A DNA stretch of 11,383 bases from Gemmatimonadaceae bacterium (GTDB taxonomy: Bacteria > Gemmatimonadota > Gemmatimonadetes > Gemmatimonadales > Gemmatimonadaceae). The stretch lies in assembly GCA_025451425.1 (NCBI GenBank), contig JANWKK010000019.1:1-11383 (forward strand), written 5' to 3'. Position numbers and translations under genes: made by a program. Shown here piece after piece: positions 4,327 through 11,383 of this stretch. Numbering within the stretch: position 1 is the stretch's first letter; each line of letters begins with the position of its first letter. Under the pieces are notes generated by a model. That model ran no database searches. It had not been told where the DNA came from and saw nothing but the letters and a program-made list of their open reading frames with translations.

Positions 4327-7303
4327 AAAAGGATCCCGATCGAACCGTCGCTTTGTTGTAGTCGAACTTGAGGTCGGGCTCTGCCTTCAGGGCGATGAAG
4401 AAATTGAAGGCGAAATTGCCGTTCGTTGACTGCGTGAAGGCAAACACAGCCCGCCAGTCGTGAAGGTCACGCTGGAGCGTCACGATCTGCTGAGCGATCT
4501 GATGCCTCACGAAATCGTACTGCGTATTCCAGCTCACGGCCCACTTCTCGGTGAGCGAAAAGCGGAAATCGCCGCCGAGATTGGTCACGGGCGGATTTCG
4601 ATAGATCGTCGCGCCGGCCACGCCCGCTTCGAATGGCTGTTGCGCCGTACTCGTCAATTGGTTTTGCAGTTGTGCGAGGCACGTACTGAGGACGAACGGG
4701 TCCTGGGCCGCCTGAGCGAGCTGCTGGCAGTGCGCTTGCGGATCGATTTGCACGACGTTGCCGGTGATCGGCCGCGTGTGTTGTGTCGAGAAGGTCAGAG
4801 CGGCGCTCCAGCCCTGCGATGGCGGCAGCACGTACGCCGTTCCACGCGCTCCGCTTCCCGCAACGGGCTGATTCGCAAGCTGCTGCATGTACTGTTGATT
4901 CGTTTGGCCCTGGCTCTGATCGGGGGTCGGCGCGGACGAGGGGCGTTGGTCGTTCGAGACCGCACGCCCGAACAGCTTCGTCAGCACCGTGAACGGGTTG
5001 TTGCCCTGAGCGAGGTTGAAACTCGCTGAGACCGATTCCATGTACGGCGAGAACTTGGCGGTGTCGCTGACCGGATCACCCGAGAAGAGCGAATAACCGG
5101 ACGAGAACTGGAAGCCCGGCAGCAGATCCGACGACAGCGAGTACGTAAAGCTCGATGTCGTTAGGCCACGAATTGCCTTGTGCGCGGCGTGCGCACGATC
5201 CACGTCGTACGTGAAGGATGACATGTTCAACGACAACAGCTTGATTTTCTCGCCTGCTTCGGGGTTGGTGTCGCTGCGAGAACGAACCTTGGCCTCGAGG
5301 TTTTGATTCAGGCCGAAGCTGAGCGCGTTTTGCTGCAACCCACTGAACTCGTGCGCTGCCGATCGGCCGAGAGCGCCCAGATAGTCGGCACCCACGTCAG
5401 CGCGAGGCGCATAACCGTAGCTGATGGTCGGCTGGAGTGTGTGGCGCAGCCTCGTGAACGGGCCGAAGCCGGGCCACAAGCCATAGATGACCGGCGACGC
5501 CGCGAGGGAGAACGACGGCCGCTTCGCCTGATGCACGTACTTCCCGTCGCTGAGATTCGTCCGAACCCAGAATGGACCGGAGGTCACGTTCGCGAGACTC
5601 ACTCCCGGCGTGACATTGAATAAGCTGCGGAACAGCGGCGGCAAGGTGAAGTTCGGTGTCCAGTCGACATCTGTCTCGTACCAATTTGGAAATATTTGAG
5701 TGCCTAACGGATCGCCGCTTACCTCGTCCGTCCGCACGATGAGCTGCGGATAGTCCAAAACCCTTTCATTCACGCGGAAACTGTTGCCGAGGTCGTAGCC
5801 GAAGATGCGAATGGGCGTGTCGAAGCTCGTCGCCGCCGTGTACTGATCGCGCTTCGTGAGCGAACTGTCGACGATTCCGTTCGGTCCAGTCTTGTACTGG
5901 TACTGAAACTGACCGGTCTGGTCGATGTGGAGCGACTGCGAGGCGGTATAGCTGAAGTTCGGCGTCCACTGCAACCAGGACGCGACGTTGAGCGTTCCCG
6001 TGTTGATCGACACCGTCGGCACCGTCTGGTCGACTTGCGATCGACCGGGATACTGCGACCGGGTGCCGCCAAGCTGCAGCGTCGCCGGACCGATCTTGTC
6101 GGAGTAGTTCAGCGCTGAACGAATCGTCGCAAGCGCCTGGTACGGGTTGAACGTGTTCTGACGTTGCAGCTGAGTGCTCGTGACGTAATTGACGTCGGCG
6201 GAGAAGCGGCGGTCCTTCGTGAACGACTGCCGGTGTCCCCACGTGATTGCAAGATTGGTCTGCCCGTGGCGCTGGGTCGTGTACGACGACGCGAGGCTGC
6301 CACTGATGAAGCGATCGAGCCAGTTGTACCGCCATTCACCGTTGAATTTCGTCCAGCCCGGATCGCCCTCGGTCATCCCCGCGCTGCTCCGCCAATCGAG
6401 CCACGCCGACGCGTCCATGTAGTCGTTGATCGACCAGAAATAGCCGATGTTCTCGACGTTGCGCCGGTACGAGGGATTCGTGCGAATGATGTCCGACACG
6501 CCGAAGCGCGGCGTCAGAATCCCGCTGTGCCTGCCCGGTCGCATGTCCGAGAACAGGAACGGCAACCACATGACGGGAATGTCTCGGATGTACAGGACGG
6601 CGGGGCGCGCGACGAGCGTGTTCGAACCCGAGCGCTTCACCTCATTGAACTTGAAGTGGTAATCCGGAATCGAGTCGGTGCAGCTCGTAAGCTCGCCGCC
6701 GAGTCCGTAAAACGCCGACGTCTTTCCGGCGGCCGAGTCGCCGAGAATCGCTTTGCCTTTGAGCGCACTTATTTGCCAGATGGCGCCCTCATTCGCCTGA
6801 AACGACGGGTTCGTGATCGACGCCGACCGCTCGTTTAGACTGTACTCAAGTCGTCCGCGTCCGAACACATCCGCCTGGCCGCTGCTGGGATCGTGCATGA
6901 TAAAATTCCCAATCGCGGTCGCGACCTTCGTGCGCTGATTGTAGTAGATCCCGGTATCGGCAAACACGGTCTGCGAGTCGCCGCGCTGGACGAGCGCCCG
7001 CTTGCTGTCCGGCGACCGAATTTGCAGAAGGTTGTTCTCCGCATCAAACGTGACCCGGTCTCCCTCGTAGCGCGTAATGGTGTAGCCGTTCCGTTTCAGC
7101 AACGCCTGGGTGATCGAGTCGGGCGGTGTGAGTCGCAGCCTTGCGGTCAGCGCGCTGTCCGCGGCGGTGGTGTCCTTGTGCGTGCTGTCACGCCGCGGCT
7201 GCTGCATCTGCGGTCGTGGCAATCGCGGCACCTGTGCGCGCGCGGCGATCGCGGGCGCGAGCCCCATCAGGAGCGCGAGCCCCGCGACGCGCCAGCGGCT
7301 CAC
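4325..7303 (-). CDS. lptD: LPS-assembly outer membrane protein LptD
   Basis: LptD is the outer membrane barrel that, with LptE, places LPS in the outer leaflet. The protein is 992 residues long, larger than the enterobacterial one (about 780). A signal peptide ends at ARA-Q (cleavage near residue 23). Residues about 75-230 fit the periplasmic OstA/LptA-like beta-jellyroll domain. The segment VARPAVLYIRDIPVMWLPF (231-249), followed by a GRHSGILTPRFG-like stretch, is the hallmark of the LptD junction and barrel start. The rest is beta-barrel, ending in Phe as typical for outer membrane proteins. A Gln-rich stretch lies around residues 795-830. Cysteines are few: Cys208, Cys859 and Cys875, so the enterobacterial paired-cysteine pattern is absent. 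The GTG start shares GTGA with the tatC stop, indicating translational coupling. The stop is inside heptad array C. A related OstA-type barrel is the alternative. Confidence 0.9.
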   Translation of the reverse strand: MSRWRVAGLALLMGLAPAIAARAQVPRLPRPQMQQPRRDSTHKDTTAADSALTARLRLTPPDSITQALLKRNGYTITRYEGDRVTFDAENNLLQIRSPDSKRALVQRGDSQTVFADTGIYYNQRTKVATAIGNFIMHDPSSGQADVFGRGRLEYSLNERSASITNPSFQANEGAIWQISALKGKAILGDSAAGKTSAFYGLGGELTSCTDSIPDYHFKFNEVKRSGSNTLVARPAVLYIRDIPVMWLPFLFSDMRPGRHSGILTPRFGVSDIIRTNPSYRRNVENIGYFWSINDYMDASAWLDWRSSAGMTEGDPGWTKFNGEWRYNWLDRFISGSLASSYTTQRHGQTNLAITWGHRQSFTKDRRFSADVNYVTSTQLQRQNTFNPYQALATIRSALNYSDKIGPATLQLGGTRSQYPGRSQVDQTVPTVSINTGTLNVASWLQWTPNFSYTASQSLHIDQTGQFQYQYKTGPNGIVDSSLTKRDQYTAATSFDTPIRIFGYDLGNSFRVNERVLDYPQLIVRTDEVSGDPLGTQIFPNWYETDVDWTPNFTLPPLFRSLFNVTPGVSLANVTSGPFWVRTNLSDGKYVHQAKRPSFSLAASPVIYGLWPGFGPFTRLRHTLQPTISYGYAPRADVGADYLGALGRSAAHEFSGLQQNALSFGLNQNLEAKVRSRSDTNPEAGEKIKLLSLNMSSFTYDVDRAHAAHKAIRGLTTSSFTYSLSSDLLPGFQFSSGYSLFSGDPVSDTAKFSPYMESVSASFNLAQGNNPFTVLTKLFGRAVSNDQRPSSAPTPDQSQGQTNQQYMQQLANQPVAGSGARGTAYVLPPSQGWSAALTFSTQHTRPITGNVVQIDPQAHCQQLAQAAQDPFVLSTCLAQLQNQLTSTAQQPFEAGVAGATIYRNPPVTNLGGDFRFSLTEKWAVSWNTQYDFVRHQIAQQIVTLQRDLHDWRAVFAFTQSTNGNFAFNFFIALKAEPDLKFDYNKATVRSGSF

Positions 7304-8088
7304 GCCGGTACGCCCTGCTCCGCGGCCAGCTCAGCGTCGCGGCGCTGCTTCTTCTTCCGATAAATCAGGTACGAAACCGCGACGCTCAGCTCGTACAGCA
7401 AATACAGCGGGATGGCGAGCGCGATCGTCGTCGTCAGCAGATCGCCGGGCGTGATGATCGCCGCCGCGCCGTATGCGACCACGACCGCGTAACGACGGAA
7501 CTTCGCGAGCGTCTGCGGCGACACGATGCCCATCGCCGACAGACCGACGATCACGATCGGCACCTCGAAGACCCCGCCGAAGGCGAGACACATACTCGTC
7601 ACGAATCCGAAGTACTCGGACACCGTGATCATCGGCGTGAGCGACTCCGCCTCGAGCCCGAAGAGGAACTTGAGCGTGAACGGCAAGACGAGGAAATAGG
7701 CTAGCGCTACACCACCCATGAACAGCAGGGTCGCCGCGAGGAGAACCGGAATCACAACCTTCCGCTCGTGCCGATGCAGCGCGGGCGATAGAAACGCCCA
7801 TACGTTGTACCCGATCACCGGGAGCGCCACCGCGATACCGACGACGATCGACATCTGCAAAATCGTCGAGAAGGTATCGCCCGGATGGGTGTAGACCAGA
7901 TTGTGGCCGTGCAAATACGGCAGCACCGGCAGCTCGAGATAGTGAATCAGGTCGAACTTAAAGCTGAGCAGAAGGCCGATGCCGACGCCGACAACGAGGG
8001 CACCGAGCGAATAAATGATGCGCCAGCGCAGCTCCTCGAGGTGGTCGAGGAACGGCATCTCTCCCGACTGCGACTTGGGGATGGGCAT
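7300..8088 (-). CDS. tatC: Sec-independent protein translocase subunit TatC
   Basis: TatC is the inner membrane receptor of the twin-arginine pathway; it binds RR signal peptides and recruits TatA to export folded proteins. The 262 residues match the usual length. The N-terminal signature MPFLDHLEELRWRI (11-24) includes the conserved Glu residues that contact the signal peptide. Six hydrophobic segments lie at about 23-42, 73-100, 111-136, 157-183, 195-211 and 216-242. FGGVFEVP (170-177) carries the conserved membrane Glu175, and TPGDLLTT (213-220) is the last-loop motif. The lysine/arginine-rich C-tail is cytoplasmic. It starts 52 bp after cpoB and overlaps lptD by 4 bp. The ribosome-binding site is weak (GGGA only 3 nt from the ATG). 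No tatA or tatB is in the window. Confidence 0.98.
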   Translation of the reverse strand: MPIPKSQSGEMPFLDHLEELRWRIIYSLGALVVGVGIGLLLSFKFDLIHYLELPVLPYLHGHNLVYTHPGDTFSTILQMSIVVGIAVALPVIGYNVWAFLSPALHRHERKVVIPVLLAATLLFMGGVALAYFLVLPFTLKFLFGLEAESLTPMITVSEYFGFVTSMCLAFGGVFEVPIVIVGLSAMGIVSPQTLAKFRRYAVVVAYGAAAIITPGDLLTTTIALAIPLYLLYELSVAVSYLIYRKKKQRRDAELAAEQGVPA

Positions 8089-8112
8089 GGATCCCGGCTA
8101 CTACACGACAGA

Positions 8113-8126
8113 GGCTCGAAAGAGCC
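8113..8126. other. Small stem-loop between cpoB and tatC
   Basis: GGCTC (8113-8117) and GAGCC (8122-8126) form a 5-bp stem with a 4-nt loop in the 52-bp gap. There is no U-tract on the minus strand after it, so I do not call a terminator. It may be a minor RNA-processing or spacing element, or chance. Confidence 0.3.
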
Positions 8127-8140
8127 GTGGCATCCGAAGT

Positions 8141-8953
8141 CTACTTCGTAGTTCGAAGCAGATCACGCGCCAAGCTCGCCTCGTCGCTGTTCGGATAGTC
8201 TTTGACGATCCGATTGAGCGCAGCCTTCGCCGGCGCCGTTTTCTTTTCGGCGGTGAGAGAGAGCGCGTACTTGTAGAGAGCGGTCGGCGCGGCCTTCGAC
8301 TGCGGATACTTGGCGACCACGAGCTGATACACGGAATCAGCACTCGCGACGTTTTTCTCCTCCGCAAACGACTGGCCGATGTACAGCTGCGCCGAGGGCG
8401 CCTCCTCGAACGTTGGATATTTATCGAGCAGCTCCTGGAATCCGGAGCGCGCGACCCCATAGCTGCCGCGCTGCATCTGGTCGAACGCGACCTGGAAGAG
8501 TTGCGCAGGTCCCGGTCCTGCCGCAGCGCGAGACGTGTCTGGCGCCGCGGACGCGGGCGTCGCCGCCATTGCATCCTTGTTGGCCTCCATCGAGGCGCGC
8601 AACTCCTGCAGGCGACGTTGGCTCTGGCCGCTCAGCTCCTGAATCTGCAAGAGCTGTCGGTTCATGTCGTACATACCGCCGCTCACGTTTGCCTGAAACG
8701 CGGAAAATCGCGTACTGAGAAGACGAAGCGAATCGTTTGTTCGCGCAATCAACGACAGAACTGTGTCGGCCTGCGCACGCCGCGCGGTGTCCGTCTGCGC
8801 GATTGAGCCTCGTAAAGCGCGCAGCTCATCTTGCAGCACGCGGATATCTCCCTGGCTCGCGAGGCAACCCGTCGTGCCCGAGACGAGCACGACGGAGATG
8901 GACGCGAGCAGCGCGGCTCGCGTCCTCCTGGCCGCGTCGTGCAACGTCATCAC
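8141..8953 (-). CDS. cpoB: Tol-Pal system protein YbgF/CpoB, probable lipoprotein form
   Basis: CpoB (YbgF) is a periplasmic partner of TolA and links Tol-Pal constriction to peptidoglycan synthesis during division. The protein has 270 residues. A hydrophobic N-terminus ends at Cys30 (TTGC), an imperfect lipobox with Thr at -3, so lipidation is likely but not certain; the E. coli protein is not lipidated. Residues about 36-125 are a charged, heptad-like coiled-coil expected to trimerise. A Pro/Ala linker follows at about 131-149. Residues 150-270 are TPR-like repeats with QLFQVAFDQMQRGSYGVA, AQLYIGQSFAEE and TALYKYALSL helices spaced as in YbgF. Translation starts at GTG 8953 (GTGA overlap with the pal stop) or at the next codon, ATG 8950 (TGATG). 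Either way it is coupled to pal. Confidence 0.9.
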   Translation of the reverse strand: MMTLHDAARRTRAALLASISVVLVSGTTGCLASQGDIRVLQDELRALRGSIAQTDTARRAQADTVLSLIARTNDSLRLLSTRFSAFQANVSGGMYDMNRQLLQIQELSGQSQRRLQELRASMEANKDAMAATPASAAPDTSRAAAGPGPAQLFQVAFDQMQRGSYGVARSGFQELLDKYPTFEEAPSAQLYIGQSFAEEKNVASADSVYQLVVAKYPQSKAAPTALYKYALSLTAEKKTAPAKAALNRIVKDYPNSDEASLARDLLRTTK

Positions 8954-9594
8954 GAGCCCGGCTTATTGAGATGCGTGCCACCAGCCGTCATCTCGAACTC
9001 GTCGCGGCGATTCTGCGCCCAGGCATTCTCGTCGTGACCATCCGCGATGGGCCGTCCCTCGCCGTAGCTGATCGTCTCGATGCGAGTCGCCGCGATTCCG
9101 CGCTCGGTGAGATACCGCTTCGCACTTGCCGCTCGGCGCTGACCGAGAGCGATGTTGTACTCGACGGAACCACGCTCGTCGGTGTTGCCAGCGATTCGAA
9201 TCGTCACGTCCGGATTCGCCGTGAGCACCGGGACCTTGGCATCGAGCGTCGCGCGTGCGTCGTCACGGAGATCCGACTTGTCGAAGTCGAAGTGAATGAC
9301 TGCGGTAACCGTGTTTCTGAGACCCGATTGCGCGCCCGTGGCCGCGGCGGCCTCATTGGCGCGTCGAACGCTGTCGTCGTACGCGCGCTGTCGAGCGAGT
9401 GCAGCGTCGCGTGCCGCCTGTGCGCGCGCAATCGAGTCTCGAATCGCCGCGCTATCGACAGCGGGCGCTGCCTGCGGTACGGGCGCCGGAGCGGGAGCCA
9501 CTTCCGGCTTCTTGTGGCAGGCGCCGACAATCATGGCCGACGCGAGCAGTACGACGGAGATCGAACGACCCGCGGCACGAGGGTGTGCTGTCAT
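8950..9594 (-). CDS. pal: Peptidoglycan-associated lipoprotein Pal
   Basis: Pal is the outer membrane lipoprotein that binds meso-diaminopimelate in peptidoglycan and interacts with TolB and TolA to pull the outer membrane inward at division. I start it at ATG 9594-9592 rather than at an upstream in-frame codon at 9765: this gives a proper lipoprotein signal peptide ending in VGAC (Cys26) and has AGGAGAG upstream. The upstream extension is Arg-rich and overlaps tolB. The mature 214-residue form has a Pro/Ala linker (31-45), an Ala/Arg helix (46-86, longer than usual) and an OmpA C-terminal domain (about 97-205). The peptidoglycan-binding motif NTDERGSVEYNIALGQRRA spans residues 137-155. It follows tolB by 85 bp and overlaps cpoB by 4 bp. 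Confidence 0.97.
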   Translation of the reverse strand: MTAHPRAAGRSISVVLLASAMIVGACHKKPEVAPAPAPVPQAAPAVDSAAIRDSIARAQAARDAALARQRAYDDSVRRANEAAAATGAQSGLRNTVTAVIHFDFDKSDLRDDARATLDAKVPVLTANPDVTIRIAGNTDERGSVEYNIALGQRRAASAKRYLTERGIAATRIETISYGEGRPIADGHDENAWAQNRRDEFEMTAGGTHLNKPGS

Positions 9595-9599
9595 CGAAG

Positions 9600-9615
9600 A
9601 TTCTCTCCTGAGAAT
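9600..9615 (-). promoter_or_regulatory. Hairpin carrying the pal ribosome-binding site in its loop
   Basis: On the minus strand ATTCTC-AGGA-GAGAAT is a perfect 6-bp stem with a 4-nt loop. The loop AGGA plus the first stem bases (AGGAGAG) form the Shine-Dalgarno, about 9 nt before the pal ATG at 9594. Folding would partly hide the site and could tune Pal translation relative to tolB. The stem is short and A/U-rich, so the effect may be small. Confidence 0.55.
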
Positions 9616-9679
9616 GAGGTGGGAAGGGACGTGTGGGGACTGCAGGAGGGACTTCCGGCGGCCGAACGACGGCGCCGTG

Positions 9680-11026
9680 TTACTGACGACTGGCGGCGCT
9701 TGTGGATGCACTCGACCCGAGTCGCGGCGACCACGCGGGCAACTGCGCCCCCGCCCCCGCCGCACGGGTAAGTTGGCGCAAGCGTCCCGATTCGGTGTCG
9801 AGCACCCAGAGTTCCCTCACCCCACCACGGGTCGAGGCGAACACGAGATGTCTGCCGTCCGGCGCCCACGACGGCTGTTCATACGAGCCTTCGCTGGTGA
9901 GCAACTTCGTACTGCGATCACGCAGGCTGATGGTCATGATCTGAAAACGACCGTCGGCGAATTGAGATTGAAATGCCACGAGTCGACCATCGGGCGACCA
10001 ATCTGGGTCGGAGCGATAATTCTTGTCTCCAAAATCGAACGAGGTGAGCAATTCGGCGTTCGTTCCATCCGCGTCCATAATATATATCTCCGGATGGCCA
10101 ACACGACCCGACGTGAACGCGAGTCGTCGTCCGTCGGGGCTGAATGACGGTTGCACGTTGTCGGTCCCACGCCCGACGGAGATGCGCCGAGGCGCGCCAT
10201 CGTCCGCCGAGGTCAGATACAGATCGGATCCCTCGTCGTCGGCGTGTGCGTACACGATCGACGCTCCGTCGGGCGCAAACACGGGCGTCAGATTCGCGTG
10301 CGTCGGCGTCGCGTTATGCAGAATGCGCGATTTGCCCGTGCGCAGATCGAGAACCACGATACGCGACTGCGCGCCAAAGGTAGAGTAGACGATCTCATTG
10401 CCCGCGAAATTCCACGCCGGTGACATCGCGTTGCCGGTGACGGAAGTCACTTCGTCGTCGGCGCCGTCGCTGTCGATGATGTGAATGCTTTTCCCCGCGA
10501 CGTACACGACGCGAGTCTGCGCGATGCCTTTGAGCGCGGTGATCCAGCGCTCGATCTCATCCGAAACGCCATGTACCGACATGCGCCAATCTTTCGAGTT
10601 GGCGCGGCCGGCGAGCGGAAAATCCTGCACGTTCATCACGCTGCCCTTCGACACATCGTGCAGCGCGACGTGCAGAGAACCTTCGCCGACGGTCGCTTGA
10701 AGCACCGCCAGGGCACCAAGTCGCGAAAACAGGGGATAATTCAGCTCGGCGCCGGGCGTCTTGCCGCGAAAGGTCGACGGGTCGGATGCATCCAACGGCA
10801 CGATGGTAAAGCGGTCACTGTAGTCCAGATCCCGTTGCAGGATCACGCGCACGGAATCCCCGGACGATCCGGTCACCGGCAGCACGGCAATGCCCGGGCG
10901 AGAGGCCGGATCGTACGTGAGACCGATTGTGACACCGCGCTTCGTCGTGTCCTGCGCACGCGCGCGTGGCATGGCAGCGAGAAGCAGGACGGCAGCAATG
11001 AAAAAAGAAAACGGAGAACGCATCAC
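9680..11026 (-). CDS. tolB: Tol-Pal system beta-propeller protein TolB
   Basis: TolB is the periplasmic protein that shuttles between Pal and TolA and sets the force balance of the Tol-Pal machine. The 448 residues compare with about 430 in E. coli. A signal peptide ends at ARA-Q (residues 22-25). Residues about 32-165 form the N-terminal alpha/beta domain that in E. coli carries the TolA- and Pal-responsive segment. Residues about 170-435 are a six-bladed propeller with PD40/WD40-like blades: SPAWNFAGNEIVY, LTPVFAPDGASIVYA, QPSFSPDGRRLAFTS, SDPDWSPDGRLVAFQS, QPSWAPDGRHLVFAST and LPAWSP. The start is GTG 11026 or the following ATG 11023; neither has a recognisable Shine-Dalgarno. It lies 19 bp after the TolA/TonB-like gene. 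A Ser/Ala-rich tail ends the protein. Confidence 0.97.
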   Translation of the reverse strand: MMRSPFSFFIAAVLLLAAMPRARAQDTTKRGVTIGLTYDPASRPGIAVLPVTGSSGDSVRVILQRDLDYSDRFTIVPLDASDPSTFRGKTPGAELNYPLFSRLGALAVLQATVGEGSLHVALHDVSKGSVMNVQDFPLAGRANSKDWRMSVHGVSDEIERWITALKGIAQTRVVYVAGKSIHIIDSDGADDEVTSVTGNAMSPAWNFAGNEIVYSTFGAQSRIVVLDLRTGKSRILHNATPTHANLTPVFAPDGASIVYAHADDEGSDLYLTSADDGAPRRISVGRGTDNVQPSFSPDGRRLAFTSGRVGHPEIYIMDADGTNAELLTSFDFGDKNYRSDPDWSPDGRLVAFQSQFADGRFQIMTISLRDRSTKLLTSEGSYEQPSWAPDGRHLVFASTRGGVRELWVLDTESGRLRQLTRAAGAGAQLPAWSPRLGSSASTSAASRQ

Positions 11027-11045
11027 GAGTGGGAAATAAGCTGTA

Positions 11046-11383
11046 TTAGCGAGTGAGTTTCGGATCGAACTTGAATGTCACTGGTAGCGACTCATCAGTA
11101 TAGCCAGCGGGAAGCGGTCCGAAGACTCGTGCCTTTGCTGCAGCCTCGACGGCGCCCTGCGCGTCGGCGTCAAACGAGAAAGCACCCGATCGCGTCACGA
11201 GCCTGATGCTCGACGGCGGCACGGAGCCATCGCGGTTGATGATGAAAAAAACTTCCGCATGGAGCGAGCCCCGTGAGGAAGTTGTAATCCGAAGCGCGCT
11301 CTGCCGCACGATGTTGTCGAGGTATCCCGGGAATGGGAAATCGATCCCGCCTGTGTTCACCGTCACAACATCGGTTCCCCGTC
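11046..11383 (-). CDS. TolA/TonB-family energy transducer, C-terminal domain (partial; probable TolA)
   Basis: The frame is open from the window edge to a TAA at 11048-11046, giving the last 111 residues of a longer protein; the N-terminal transmembrane and periplasmic regions are outside. The visible part fits the TonB/TolA C-terminal fold: a VVTVNTGGIDFPFPGYLDN-like entry, strand AEVFFIINRDGSV, helix DAQGAVEAAAKARVFGPLP, and final strand LPVTFKFDP. Proteins of this type carry inner membrane proton-motive energy to the outer membrane. Its place directly upstream of tolB, pal and cpoB argues for the TolA role rather than TonB-dependent uptake, but sequence alone does not settle this. A GTG at 11366 is an internal valine, not the start. 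Confidence 0.82.
   Translation of the reverse strand, partial: RGTDVVTVNTGGIDFPFPGYLDNIVRQSALRITTSSRGSLHAEVFFIINRDGSVPPSSIRLVTRSGAFSFDADAQGAVEAAAKARVFGPLPAGYTDESLPVTFKFDPKLTR

Noticed and set aside
9595..9765. N-terminal extension of pal to an upstream in-frame start
   Set aside because: The extension is Arg/Pro-rich, overlaps tolB and would bury the lipoprotein signal peptide; the ATG at 9594 has a good Shine-Dalgarno.
8737..9771. 344-codon plus-strand frame
   Set aside because: It is antisense to cpoB, pal and the tolB 3' end, is Arg/Ala-rich and has no recognisable domain.

Overview
The window is high-GC DNA with nine protein genes, all on the minus strand, so it is described from high to low coordinates. 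It suggests a Gram-negative bacterium with a full outer membrane: it has Tol-Pal, an LptD-type LPS-assembly barrel and Tat export. The long, divergent LptD, the family proteins and the base composition would fit Gemmatimonadota or a related soil phylum. That placement is inference; no rRNA or other marker is present.

Region 1 (about 11383 to 4325) is an envelope-biogenesis operon. It holds the C-terminal part of a TolA/TonB-type energy transducer (cut by the window edge), tolB, pal, cpoB/ybgF, tatC and lptD. Spacing is tight: 19 bp, 85 bp, a GTGA overlap, 52 bp and a second GTGA overlap. The Tol-Pal proteins link the inner membrane, peptidoglycan and outer membrane. TatC moves folded proteins across the inner membrane. 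LptD inserts LPS into the outer leaflet.

Region 2 (4324 to 2900) starts with a non-coding gap holding a 154-bp array of 22 unbroken heptanucleotide units. The array reverses polarity in the middle (10 G-rich units, then 12 C-rich units). After it comes a gene for a secreted lipoprotein with two fibronectin-III-like domains and an unrecognised C-terminal domain.

Region 3 (2903 to 2278) is about 625 bp of non-coding DNA. It is a nested quasi-palindrome: several independent pairs of inverted repeats share one centre near 2586. From outside in, these are heptad arrays, duplicated GGGA-type units, a CTGAxAGCTGAA motif, a 49/50-identical 50-bp inverted repeat and a short central ACCAT/ATGGT pair. 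This is the most unusual feature of the window.

Region 4 (2235 to 1) carries the histidine degradation genes hutH (histidine ammonia-lyase, complete) and hutU (urocanate hydratase, N-terminal 239 residues, cut by the window edge), 10 bp apart. They catalyse two successive steps, histidine to urocanate to imidazolonepropionate.

I found no tRNA, rRNA, CRISPR array, transposase or defence system. The candidates for something undescribed are the heptad-repeat family and the nested palindrome.
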